Part shown: positions 43,969 to 52,712 of the stretch, piece after piece | Layout of the letters: each line of letters opens with the position of its first letter | Numbering within the stretch: position 1 is the first letter of the stretch | Assembly: GCF_013403955.1 (NCBI RefSeq) | Contig: NZ_JABFDG010000001.1 | Coordinates: 930,001 to 994,000, forward strand | Direction: 5' to 3' | Length of the DNA: 64,000 nt | DNA from: Winogradskyella vidalii | GTDB taxonomy: Bacteria > Bacteroidota > Bacteroidia > Flavobacteriales > Flavobacteriaceae | Notes under the pieces: model-generated | The model's input: the letters and a program-made list of their open reading frames with translations, nothing else | What the model was told of the DNA's origin: nothing | Database searches by the model: none | Made by a program: the position numbers and the translations under genes

Positions 43969-45156
43969 ATGAAAAGAGTTATTGTAGGGCTTTCCGGCGG
44001 TGTAGATTCTAGTGTTGCAGCTTATCTTTTAAAAGAACAAGGCTACGAGGTTATTGGACTTTTTATGAAAAATTGGCACGATGATTCTGTGACTATTTCA
44101 GATGAATGTCCATGGTTAGAAGATAGTAATGACGCTATGTTAGTTGCCGATAAATTGGGAATCCCTTTTCAAACGGTAGACTTAAGTGTGCAATACAAAG
44201 AACGTATTGTTGACTATATGTTTAATGAATATGAAAAAGGTCGCACACCAAATCCTGATGTACTTTGTAATCGGGAAATTAAATTCGATGTCTTTATGGA
44301 TATCGCTTTAGAATTGGGTGCAGATTATGTTGCTACGGGCCATTATTGTAGAAAATCCACTATTGAAAAAGAGGGTAAGGAAATTCACCAATTATTAGCA
44401 GGGACAGATCCTAATAAAGATCAGTCCTATTTTTTATGCCAATTGTCACAATCGCAATTAGCAAAAGCTTTATTTCCTATAGGTGAATTATTAAAACCTG
44501 AAGTACGAGAAATTGCTAAAGCTCAGGATTTAATTACTGCCGAAAAGAAAGATTCTCAAGGCTTATGTTTTATAGGGAAAGTACGGTTACCCGATTTCTT
44601 ACAACAGCAGTTAAAACCTAAAAAAGGCGCTATTGTTGAAGTTGATGCCACTTTTGAAACTTATAATAAAGTGCTTCCAGAATTTAATTCTAAAGAGACG
44701 GAATTAGAATTTCTATCTAAAAAACCAGTTTATCATATCACAGATGGAAAAGTTGTTGGTCAACATCAAGGTGCTCATTATTTCACCAAAGGACAACGAA
44801 AAGGCCTTGGCGTTGGTGGCACAGTAGAACCGTTATTTGTTATAGATACCGATGTTAAAGACAATATTATTTACACAGGGCAAGGTAAACAACATCCCGG
44901 TTTATATAGAAATGTGTTGTTTGTTTCTAATGAAGAATTGCATTGGGTTAGAGAAGATTTAGCTTTAGGCGAAGGTGAAACAATGGCTGTAATGGCGAGA
45001 ATTCGATACCGACAAACTTTAGAAAAAGCGACATTACATAAAGTCGCTTCAGGATTATACGTAGAATTTGAAAACAAACAATCAGCTATTACTGAAGGTC
45101 AATTTGTGGCTTGGTATTTAGAAGATGAATTAGTGGGGTCGGGAGTTATTTCTTAA
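43969..45156 (+). CDS. mnmA: tRNA-specific 2-thiouridylase MnmA
   Basis: A 395-residue MnmA that thiolates U34 of tRNA Glu, Gln and Lys. PP-loop [15 protein letters not shown] binds ATP. The catalytic Cys are in [13 protein letters not shown] and [15 protein letters not shown] and [15 protein letters not shown] are family features, and a beta-barrel C-terminal domain closes the protein. I start at the third possible codon (43969), where the PP-loop follows at once and an AGGAG precedes. It has its own promoter box. Confidence 0.95.
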   Translation: MKRVIVGLSGGVDSSVAAYLLKEQGYEVIGLFMKNWHDDSVTISDECPWLEDSNDAMLVADKLGIPFQTVDLSVQYKERIVDYMFNEYEKGRTPNPDVLCNREIKFDVFMDIALELGADYVATGHYCRKSTIEKEGKEIHQLLAGTDPNKDQSYFLCQLSQSQLAKALFPIGELLKPEVREIAKAQDLITAEKKDSQGLCFIGKVRLPDFLQQQLKPKKGAIVEVDATFETYNKVLPEFNSKETELEFLSKKPVYHITDGKVVGQHQGAHYFTKGQRKGLGVGGTVEPLFVIDTDVKDNIIYTGQGKQHPGLYRNVLFVSNEELHWVREDLALGEGETMAVMARIRYRQTLEKATLHKVASGLYVEFENKQSAITEGQFVAWYLEDELVGSGVIS

Positions 45157-45193
45157 CTTAAAAATTAAGATTTCAGCATTTAGACTTTTTTTG

Positions 45194-45208
45194 AGACCAG
45201 ACAGGTCT
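45194..45208. repeat. Short inverted repeat after mnmA
   Basis: AGACC (45194-45198) and GGTCT (45204-45208) pair around a 5-base loop. The right half (ACAGGTCT) is identical to the right arm of the element at 39779-39812, so it may be a decayed copy of the same repeat. Confidence 0.4.
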
Positions 45209-45240
45209 TACTAGATTTTTTAGCAACAAAAAGTAAACAC

Positions 45241-46863
45241 ATGAGAAGAATTTTTATATTAATTTTTTTAGTTTTTGTTGCTGTTTATAGCAATGCTCAA
45301 CAAGATGCTTGGGTTTATCTCACAGACAAGCCAAACGTTTCAAATTCAATAGCCAATCCAATCAGTGTACTGTCTCAGAAAGCAATTGATAGAAAACAAC
45401 AGCAAAATATTGTTATCGATGCACGCGATGTACCTGTAAATGAAACTTATATTTCAGAGTTAAAAAACCAAGCAGGAATTACTGTTTTGGCGAAATCAAA
45501 ATGGTTTAATGCAATACATGTTAGAGGAACTGAGATCGCTATTAATGCTCTAGTCGACTTAACTTTTGTAAATCATATCGACTTTGCGAATCCTAATTTA
45601 AATACCTTATCCCGAGGAACTTCAGATTATAACCAAACTGACGTTGAAGACGAAACCATTGCTTTTACTTATGGAGATACACAAAATCAAGTTGAAATGA
45701 TTAGTGTCCACGAGTTGCATTTAGCAGACTTTACAGGTGAAGGCATAACTATTGCGGTAATCGATGCAGGTTTTCCTAGTGTTAATACAATGGATGCTTT
45801 CCTACGTTTACGAGATAATAATGATTTGTTAGGAGGCTATGACTTTGTAGATAGAACTTCGGATGTGTATGCTTCAACGGCAAGTGATCATGGCACTAAA
45901 GTTTTGAGTACAATGGCGGCCTATGTTGAAGGTGAATTTGTTGGTACCGCACCAGATGCTTCATATTATGTATTTAGAACTGAAGATGCAGGAAGTGAAA
46001 ATCCAGTTGAAGAAAGTTATTGGGTTGAAGCTGCTGAGCGTGCTGATAGTTTAGGCGTTGACATCATTAATACTTCTTTGGGTTACACTACTTATGACAA
46101 TGCTGATTATAGCTACTCCCCATCAGATATGAATGGTCAAGTAGCTTATATTTCAAGAGGTGCTTCTATTGCTGCAGAAAAAGGAATTTTAGTGATTGTA
46201 AGCGCCGGAAATTCTGGTGCTACAGATTGGCAAACTGTTGGTGCACCTGCAGACTCGCCAGATGTGCTTAGTATAGGCGCTGTTGATGCTAATGGCGATT
46301 ATGCGTACTTTAGTTCACAGGGTAGTGCTGCTCAAGTTGGGTATCAGAAACCCGATGTCGTTGCTAGAGGTGGTGCCGCATATGTTATTGATGAAAATAA
46401 TACCATTGTACAAAATAATGGCACGTCTTTTAGTAGCCCAATCCTCTGTGGTGGTATTGCATCTTTGTGGCAGGCGATTCCAGAGGCATTGCCGACTGAA
46501 ATTATGGATTATGTAAGGCAATCAGCCTCTCAATATAATGCGCCAGATGACTTTTTGGGGTATGGTATTCCAGATTTGTTTCAAGCTAAAAATTTAGCAT
46601 TATCTTTTGATGAAACAATTCGTACTGCATTTCATTTTTATCCGAACCCAGTAAGGTCTAACTTAAATATTGAAATTCCTTCATCTATTGCTCAATTAGA
46701 GGTTGTTATTTATAGCCAATTAGGTCAAGAAATGGTACGTCAGGTGGTAACTGAAAACGCAAATAGCATTAATGTTTCCAATTTGGTTTCAGGGCTGTAT
46801 TTAATTCAGGTTTCCTCCGATGAAGCTTCTAAAACATTTAAATTTATCCGAAGTTCTAATTAA
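45241..46863 (+). CDS. Secreted subtilisin-like serine protease (S8) with T9SS type A sorting domain
   Basis: A 540-residue protease with a signal peptide (MRRIFILIFLVFVAVYSNAQ) and an N-terminal propeptide-like region (20-150). The catalytic triad is Asp in ITIAVIDAGFP, His in SDHGTKVLSTMA and Ser in NGTSFSSPI; the oxyanion Asn is in VSAGNSG. The last 75 residues (FHFYPNPVRSNLNIEI, VVIYSQLGQE, LVSGLYLIQVS, KTFKFIRS) are the type A C-terminal signal for type IX secretion. It should be released outside or onto the cell surface to digest proteins. Single gene. Confidence 0.93.
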   Translation: MRRIFILIFLVFVAVYSNAQQDAWVYLTDKPNVSNSIANPISVLSQKAIDRKQQQNIVIDARDVPVNETYISELKNQAGITVLAKSKWFNAIHVRGTEIAINALVDLTFVNHIDFANPNLNTLSRGTSDYNQTDVEDETIAFTYGDTQNQVEMISVHELHLADFTGEGITIAVIDAGFPSVNTMDAFLRLRDNNDLLGGYDFVDRTSDVYASTASDHGTKVLSTMAAYVEGEFVGTAPDASYYVFRTEDAGSENPVEESYWVEAAERADSLGVDIINTSLGYTTYDNADYSYSPSDMNGQVAYISRGASIAAEKGILVIVSAGNSGATDWQTVGAPADSPDVLSIGAVDANGDYAYFSSQGSAAQVGYQKPDVVARGGAAYVIDENNTIVQNNGTSFSSPILCGGIASLWQAIPEALPTEIMDYVRQSASQYNAPDDFLGYGIPDLFQAKNLALSFDETIRTAFHFYPNPVRSNLNIEIPSSIAQLEVVIYSQLGQEMVRQVVTENANSINVSNLVSGLYLIQVSSDEASKTFKFIRSSN

Positions 46864-47015
46864 AGTAGTTTTTCTGTTTGATGGCATTGCTGTTTCAAAA
46901 ATGGCATAAGAACGGTTTCGATTAAATATGAATATACAGTCGAAATTTATACGTTTTTAATCGTGAGTTTCACTTGAATTTACGATTTTTATAAAAATGC
47001 AATACATTCAATACT

Positions 47016-47960
47016 ATGGACAATAGAATTACATCACTTTTCAATATAAAACACCCTATAATTCAAGCAGGAATGATTTGGAATAGTGGTTGGAAATTAG
47101 CTTCTGCAGCTAGTAACTCAGGCATATTAGGTTTAATAGGCGCAGGGTCTATGTACCCAGATGTTTTGCGAGAACATATTCAAAAATGTAAAGCAGCTAC
47201 TGACCAACCGTTTGGTGTTAATGTACCGATGTTATATCCAAATATTCAAGAAATTATGGATATCATTGTTGAAGAAGGGGTAAAGATTGTTTTTACTTCA
47301 GCTGGAAACCCAAAAACGTGGACCAAATGGTTACAAGAGAAAGGGATAACGGTTGTACATGTAGTGAGTAGCGTAAAATTCGCTTTAAAAGCTCAAGCTG
47401 CAGGTGTTGATGCTATAGTGGCCGAAGGTTTTGAAGCTGGCGGACATAATGGAAGAGATGAAACGACTACGTTGACCTTAATACCTATGGTAAAAGAACA
47501 ACTCGACATTCCATTAATTGCGGCAGGCGGTATTGCTACAGGACAAGCCATGTTAGCCTGTATGGTTTTAGGTGCCGATGGCGTGCAAGTAGGTAGCCGA
47601 TTTGTAGCGAGTGAAGAGTCTTCAGCTCACCAAAGCTTTAAGCAGGTGGTTGTTGATGCTAAAGAAGGTGATACTCAATTAACCTTAAAAGAATTAGCAC
47701 CAGTTAGATTAGTGAAAAATAAATTCTTCAATGATATACAAGACCTCTATAAAACGAGTCCAACGGCAGAAGAATTAAAAGCATTATTAGGTAGAGCAAG
47801 GTCAAAACGTGGTATGTTTGAAGGCGATTTAGAAGAAGGCGAACTTGAAATAGGACAAATTTCAGGCTTAATACAAGATGTAAAACCGGTTGCTGAAATT
47901 GTAGAAGATATGCTTGTCGAATTTAAAGCCGCAAAGGAGGCTGTAAATTTATTGAAATAA
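47016..47960 (+). CDS. Nitronate monooxygenase / FMN-dependent 2-nitropropane dioxygenase family
   Basis: A 314-residue TIM-barrel flavoenzyme. The start MDNRITSLFNIKHPIIQAGM is typical, followed by the FMN-binding and catalytic region EAGGHNGRDETTTLTLIP, IPLIAAGGIATGQAML and GADGVQVGSRFVASEESSAH. It detoxifies alkyl nitronates such as propionate 3-nitronate, or belongs to the related FabK enoyl-ACP reductases. The GGHNGR His favours the nitronate monooxygenase group, but FabK-like activity cannot be excluded. Single gene; spacers of about 150-180 bp on both sides hold no other gene. Confidence 0.85.
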   Translation: MDNRITSLFNIKHPIIQAGMIWNSGWKLASAASNSGILGLIGAGSMYPDVLREHIQKCKAATDQPFGVNVPMLYPNIQEIMDIIVEEGVKIVFTSAGNPKTWTKWLQEKGITVVHVVSSVKFALKAQAAGVDAIVAEGFEAGGHNGRDETTTLTLIPMVKEQLDIPLIAAGGIATGQAMLACMVLGADGVQVGSRFVASEESSAHQSFKQVVVDAKEGDTQLTLKELAPVRLVKNKFFNDIQDLYKTSPTAEELKALLGRARSKRGMFEGDLEEGELEIGQISGLIQDVKPVAEIVEDMLVEFKAAKEAVNLLK

Positions 47961-48094
47961 AAGGCGGTTATCTCAGTGTAAGGTTTTGTTAATCTAATAA
48001 TTAAATCGAGCTATTTATACTGAAATAGAGTTTATTAAGTCTTTAATTTATGAGTTAATAATTTGTTACTCCATAAGATTTTAATCTAACATAT

Positions 48095-48128
48095 TTGTCG
48101 TTAATTTTTGATAAAAAAACTAAATTTG
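48095..48128 (+). promoter_or_regulatory. Promoter of the K+/H+ antiporter gene
   Basis: TTG (48095-48097) and TAAATTTG (48121-48128) are 23 bp apart, at the upper limit of the usual range. The box ends 16 bases before the ATG at 48145. Confidence 0.55.
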
Positions 48129-48144
48129 CCCAAGCTAAGAGCGT

Positions 48145-49617
48145 ATGAATTTAACTATCGAAAATATATTATTGGTTGGGTCGCTATTACTTTTTATAAG
48201 TATAATAGTGGGAAAGACGTCTTATAAATTTGGGGTTCCAACCTTAATACTTTTCTTAGCTATAGGGATGCTGGCTGGTTCAGATGGTATTGCAGGTATC
48301 CGTTTTGATGACCCTAAATTAGCACAGTTTATAGGTATTGTTTCGCTTAATTTTATATTATTTTCTGGAGGTTTGGATACTAATTTTAAGGCAATAAAGC
48401 CCATTCTAAAAGAAGGTTTAGTATTGTCAACTCTTGGCGTTCTGCTTACCGCGGTTACTCTCGGGACTTTTGTCTGGTTTGTTACTGATTTTACTATTTA
48501 CGAAAGTATGCTTTTGGGTTCCATTGTATCATCTACAGATGCTGCTGCTGTATTTTCAATTTTACGTTCAAAAAACTTAGCTTTAAAAACAAATTTACGA
48601 CCAACATTAGAGTTAGAAAGTGGGAGTAATGACCCTATGGCTTATGTGTTAACATTGGCTTTTTTGACTTTAGTAATTAATCAAGATTTAAGCCTTTGGT
48701 CTATTATTCCCCTGTTTTTGCAACAAATGATTTTAGGTGGTATAGCCGGATTTGTTTTTGGTAAATTAAGTAAAATTATCATCAATAAAATTAAATTAGA
48801 TTTTGAAGGACTTTACCCTGTCTTAGTCATCGCGTTAATGTTTATTACATTTTCGGCGACTGATTTTGTCGGTGGTAATGGATTTTTAGCCATTTATATC
48901 TGTGCTGTTTATTTAGGAAATCAGGATTTAATACACAAATCAACCATTTTAAAAATGTTTGACGGTGTGGCTTGGTTAATGCAGATTGTATTGTTCTTAA
49001 CTTTAGGCTTACTCGTTTTTCCTTCAGAAATTATCCCTTACATGGGCATTGGTTTGCTTATTTCTGTTTTCTTAATTGTTGTAGCAAGACCTGTAAGTGT
49101 TTTTATAAGTTTAATGTTTTTTAAAATGAAACTTAAAAGACGCTTTTATATTTCGTGGGTGGGCTTACGAGGTGCTGTACCTATTGTATTTGCAACTTAT
49201 CCACTTTTAGCGGGTATTGATAAAGCCAATATGATATTTAATATTGTATTTTTTATTTCGGTGACTTCGGTTTTAATTCAAGGTACAACTTTATCTGTTT
49301 TTGCAAAATGGTTAAAAGTGGTTTTACCAGAAAAAGTTAAACCGATTGCCGAGAACGACAGGTATATTCTTAATCTACCCAAATCAGTAATGGAAGAAGT
49401 CTCAATTCCACCAGATAGTTTTGCTGTAGATAAACGAATTATAGATTTACACTTTCCTACATCAGCTTTTATTGTCATGATTAAACGGAATGATAAGTTT
49501 GTACGTCCTGGAGGCTCTACAATTATTGAAGCTAAGGACACACTTGTGCTTCTTTTGGATAAGGAAGACAGTTTAGATGAAGTCAATCAGATTTTAGAAT
49601 TAACTTCTGCACCTTAA
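48145..49617 (+). CDS. Potassium/proton antiporter, NhaP2/CvrA type (CPA1)
   Basis: A 490-residue inner-membrane antiporter with about 12 helices (residues 5-390). The ion-binding region has SSTDAAAVFSIL and LELESGSNDPMAYVL, which are typical of the NhaP2/CvrA family of K+/H+ exchangers. The C-terminal 90 residues (SVMEEVSIPPDSFAV, GSTIIEAKDTLVLLL) form an RCK/TrkA-C domain that likely senses nucleotides or ions. Role: cytoplasmic K+ and pH control. It has its own promoter. Confidence 0.9.
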   Translation: MNLTIENILLVGSLLLFISIIVGKTSYKFGVPTLILFLAIGMLAGSDGIAGIRFDDPKLAQFIGIVSLNFILFSGGLDTNFKAIKPILKEGLVLSTLGVLLTAVTLGTFVWFVTDFTIYESMLLGSIVSSTDAAAVFSILRSKNLALKTNLRPTLELESGSNDPMAYVLTLAFLTLVINQDLSLWSIIPLFLQQMILGGIAGFVFGKLSKIIINKIKLDFEGLYPVLVIALMFITFSATDFVGGNGFLAIYICAVYLGNQDLIHKSTILKMFDGVAWLMQIVLFLTLGLLVFPSEIIPYMGIGLLISVFLIVVARPVSVFISLMFFKMKLKRRFYISWVGLRGAVPIVFATYPLLAGIDKANMIFNIVFFISVTSVLIQGTTLSVFAKWLKVVLPEKVKPIAENDRYILNLPKSVMEEVSIPPDSFAVDKRIIDLHFPTSAFIVMIKRNDKFVRPGGSTIIEAKDTLVLLLDKEDSLDEVNQILELTSAP

Positions 49618-49771
49618 AACCTTTTTACTTCTTTATGTTGTTATTTGAACTCAAATCTTAGCGATGTTGCTGTTTAGATTATTGAAAATTATGAGTTTAC
49701 AGTTTAATAAATGATAAAAAATATAATCAATTTATTATCTTTAAAACAATCAATACTTAAACCTAATTGCT

Positions 49772-50287
49772 ATGAAAAAAACAATCCTTTTAATTCTAGT
49801 TTTAGCACTATTTAGTTTTAATTCTTGCAATGAAATTTTAGGTAAAGAAGAATTCGAAAAAGTAAATTGGTCGGAACGTGAAGCTAATATCACAGCTGTA
49901 GATTCTTTAATGTCAGGAGAATCCTATTTATCCGTTTATTCTCAAATTTATAGTTATTCCCAGCATAAAATTTATAATTTAACGGCTATGGTGAGCATTA
50001 GAAATGCGAGTATAAGTGATAGTATTTATCTCTCAAAAATAGACTATTACGATAGCGATGGTGACTTATTTAAGTCTTATATTGAAAACCCTGTGTTTGT
50101 GAAACCGATGGAAACTTTAGACATTGTAATTAATGAAGTTGAAATAGCAGGTGGCACAGGTCCCAATTTTATTTTCGATTGGTTGATACCTAAAAATTGT
50201 CCAGAACCTATCTTTGAAGGTGTTATGACGTCGACTTCGGGTCAGCAAGGGTTATCTTTTATAACCCATGCCAAAAGAATAGATTAA
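49772..50287 (+). CDS. Lipoprotein of unknown function
   Basis: A 171-residue lipoprotein with lipobox LALFSFNSCNEILG. The mature part is predicted to be a single beta-sandwich domain (NLTAMVSIRNASISDSIYLSK, YYDSDGDLFKSYI, VKPMETLDIVINE, then a segment rich in Gly and Phe). DUF3124-like features are visible: a 'tvsiRNts.sdsiyi..vdYYds.Gklvr' pattern and 'L.plet.eiv..e.d..GGtGaNF' (AGGTGPNF here). That family has no known function. It stands alone between the antiporter and the MATE gene. Confidence 0.78.
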   Translation: MKKTILLILVLALFSFNSCNEILGKEEFEKVNWSEREANITAVDSLMSGESYLSVYSQIYSYSQHKIYNLTAMVSIRNASISDSIYLSKIDYYDSDGDLFKSYIENPVFVKPMETLDIVINEVEIAGGTGPNFIFDWLIPKNCPEPIFEGVMTSTSGQQGLSFITHAKRID

Positions 50288-50393
50288 AGGTTTGGTGTAA
50301 GGCGTAAAAAGATTAAAATAAGTACTCAAATAATCTTTATTATTTACAAAAATTTTCATTCTTAAAACTAAAAGGAAGTAGTACTTTTACGCC

Positions 50394-51773
50394 ATGGTTT
50401 TAAGTCAATACACTAAAGAATTTAGATACAATCTAAAACTCGCATCTCCTGTGATGTTGGGTATGCTTGGTCATACCTTTGTTAGTTTTGTAGATAATAT
50501 AATGGTGGGCCAATTAGGTGCCGCTGAACTAGCTGCTGTGTCGTTGGGTAATAGCTTTATATTTATTGCCATGTCTTTAGGGATTGGTTTTTCTACAGCT
50601 ATTACACCTTTAGTTGCAGAAGCTGATTCTGAAAATAACTTCCAAAATGGAAAATCGGTCTTTAAACATGGCCTTTTTCTTTGCACGGTTTTAGGTTTTA
50701 TTTTATTTGGCATTTTACTATTTGCTAAGCCCTTAATGTATATTATGGACCAACCAAAGGAAGTGGTAGATTTGGCCATTCCGTATTTAGATTTAGTGGC
50801 CTTCTCTTTAGTTCCACTTATTGTTTTTCAGGCTTTTAAGCAGTTTAGTGATGGATTGTCGTTAACAAAATACCCAATGTATGCAACCATAGTTGCTAAC
50901 GTGCTCAATGTGGCTATCAATTATGTACTGATTTTTGGTAAATTCGGATTTCCTGAAATGGGAATTGTAGGGGCAGCCGTTGGTACTTTAGTATCCCGTT
51001 TTGTTATGGTTGCTTATCTATGGTGGTTACTCGCTAAACGTAACAAATCTAAAGCTTATGTCACTAATATTAAGTTTTTTAGTCTTAGTAAAGCACCTAT
51101 TAAAAAGTTGATAAATCTAGGATTACCAAGTGCTATGCAGATGTTCTTTGAAGTCGGTATTTTTACGGCTGCCGTTTGGTTAAGTGGAACTTTGGGAGCT
51201 AATGCACAAGCAGCCAATCAAATTGCATTAAATTTATCTTCAATGACCTTTATGGTGGCCACAGGTTTAAGTGTCGCTGCTATGATTAGAGTCGGTAATC
51301 AAAAAGGGTTAAAGGATTTTAAGGCTTTAAAACGTATTGCAGAATCTATATTTTTAGTCGGTTTTATATTTGCAGTCATTTTTGCTCTGTTTTTTGTGGT
51401 TTTTCATAAGTTTCTACCCAACATGTATGTGGATTTAGATGACCCAAAAAATGCCATAGATAATGCTGAAGTTGTACAAATTGCCGCTACATTATTATTA
51501 GCAGCTGCTGTTTTTCAAATTACGGACAGCCTTCAAGTGATTGCTCTTGGTGCTTTACGAGGCCTGCAAGATGTTAAGATTCCTACTTTGATTACATTTA
51601 TTTCCTATTGGGTTATTGGTTTCCCAATTTGTTACTATTTAGGCAAAGCAGATGCTTATGGAAGTTTGGGCATTTGGATAGGGCTTATTGCCGGGTTGAG
51701 TGTTGCTGCAGTTTTACTGTTTATTAGGTTTCATTTTTTGACTAAAAATCTTATTGAAAAATCTTCTACATAA
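50394..51773 (+). CDS. MATE family efflux transporter
   Basis: A 459-residue inner-membrane multidrug/toxin extrusion protein with 12 helices in two homologous halves. Each half starts with the MATE pattern: LASPVMLGMLGHTFVSFVDN and GLPSAMQMFFEVGIFTAAVW. VDNIMVGQLGAAELAAVSLG is typical of the NorM/YdhE branch. It exports cationic compounds using Na+ or H+. Length is normal. Single gene with no obvious local regulator. Confidence 0.92.
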   Translation: MVLSQYTKEFRYNLKLASPVMLGMLGHTFVSFVDNIMVGQLGAAELAAVSLGNSFIFIAMSLGIGFSTAITPLVAEADSENNFQNGKSVFKHGLFLCTVLGFILFGILLFAKPLMYIMDQPKEVVDLAIPYLDLVAFSLVPLIVFQAFKQFSDGLSLTKYPMYATIVANVLNVAINYVLIFGKFGFPEMGIVGAAVGTLVSRFVMVAYLWWLLAKRNKSKAYVTNIKFFSLSKAPIKKLINLGLPSAMQMFFEVGIFTAAVWLSGTLGANAQAANQIALNLSSMTFMVATGLSVAAMIRVGNQKGLKDFKALKRIAESIFLVGFIFAVIFALFFVVFHKFLPNMYVDLDDPKNAIDNAEVVQIAATLLLAAAVFQITDSLQVIALGALRGLQDVKIPTLITFISYWVIGFPICYYLGKADAYGSLGIWIGLIAGLSVAAVLLFIRFHFLTKNLIEKSST

Positions 51774-51833
51774 GAAAGAAAATATTCCTGTTTTGAACTT
51801 AATATATTAATTACATAGCTCAATCAAAATCAA

Positions 51834-51841
51834 TATATTTG
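51834..51841 (+). promoter_or_regulatory. -7 box of the small acidic protein-PAP2 operon
   Basis: TATATTTG followed by C matches TAnnTTTG, 55 bases before the ATG at 51897. In the leader, AGCTT-T-AAGCT is a small inverted repeat. No -33 TTG at correct spacing. Confidence 0.5.
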
Positions 51842-51896
51842 CATCCTAATTAATTACAAATTTTCGAGCTTTAAGCTGTCGATTTCAAACATTACC

Positions 51897-52124
51897 ATGG
51901 AACTACCAAAATTCATATTAGGCGATAACACAGATTATCCTGAAGCAATTTTTATTATTCACACTGAATTCCCGCGTTTTATCATAAATCTTGAAAATGA
52001 TGAAGTCGAATGGTTTGAAGAGTTCGACCAACACGATGAAAAGGAATTGGAAACTGAAACTGAAAATTACATTCAGCAAGCTACCGATTTTTACGATAGA
52101 GAAATTGCACGATACGACGACTAA
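51897..52124 (+). CDS. Small acidic protein of unknown function
   Basis: A 75-residue, strongly acidic soluble protein (start MELPKFILGDNTDYPEAIFI, end DFYDREIARYDD). The first half looks like two beta strands (FIIHTEFPRFIINL) and the second like an acidic helix. I do not recognise a named family beyond short flavobacterial proteins of this type. The last base of its stop is the first base of the PAP2 ATG (TAATG overlap), so the two are translationally coupled, and it has its own promoter box. The coupling supports it as a real gene. Confidence 0.72.
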   Translation: MELPKFILGDNTDYPEAIFIIHTEFPRFIINLENDEVEWFEEFDQHDEKELETETENYIQQATDFYDREIARYDD

Positions 52125-52690
52125 TGTTAGACCAGTTACTAGAATTAGATAAAAACCTATTTTTATATCTCAACAATTTAGGAACGGATACTTGGGACAA
52201 TTTATGGTTAATTATTACCAATAAATTGACATCGATTCCTTTATATGCAACGTTACTATTTTTAATTTATAAAAAATACGGTTGGAAAGCTTTATTGCTA
52301 TTAGTGTTCGTAGTTGCAGGTTTAATTACATTTACCGATCAAATCACTAATGTTTTTAAGGATGAATTTCAACGCGCAAGGCCTTGTAGAGCGGAAGGCG
52401 TAATGGATGTAATGCGTTATGTAGCACCGCGCTGTGGTAAATATGGTTTTTTCTCAGGGCATGCTTCTAATTCTATGGCAGTAGCTATTTTTACTGGCTT
52501 ACTATTAAAACCTTACTTTAAAAATTTAATTTACTTATTACTCATATGGAGTTTTATAGTGGCTTACAGTCGTATCTATGTGGGTGTGCATTATCCTTTA
52601 GATATTATCTGCGGGTTAACTTTTGGTGCCATAGGAGGATTTGGTTTCTATAAGTTGTACATGTACATTCTTTATAGGTATATCAAATAA
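52124..52690 (+). CDS. PAP2 superfamily lipid phosphatase
   Basis: A 188-residue inner-membrane phosphatase with about 5-6 helices. All three PAP2 motifs are present: C1 KDEFQRARPC, C2 FFSGHASNS and C3 SRIYVGVHYPLD. Members dephosphorylate undecaprenyl diphosphate, phosphatidylglycerol phosphate or lipid A. The next genes on the opposite strand make a polyprenyl-sugar and glycosyl transfer set, so a role in recycling carrier lipid or in lipid A dephosphorylation is plausible, but this is inference. Coupled to the small acidic protein gene. Confidence 0.9.
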   Translation: MLDQLLELDKNLFLYLNNLGTDTWDNLWLIITNKLTSIPLYATLLFLIYKKYGWKALLLLVFVVAGLITFTDQITNVFKDEFQRARPCRAEGVMDVMRYVAPRCGKYGFFSGHASNSMAVAIFTGLLLKPYFKNLIYLLLIWSFIVAYSRIYVGVHYPLDIICGLTFGAIGGFGFYKLYMYILYRYIK

Positions 52691-52712
52691 ATCACTAGAT
52701 TTTAAATCCGTT

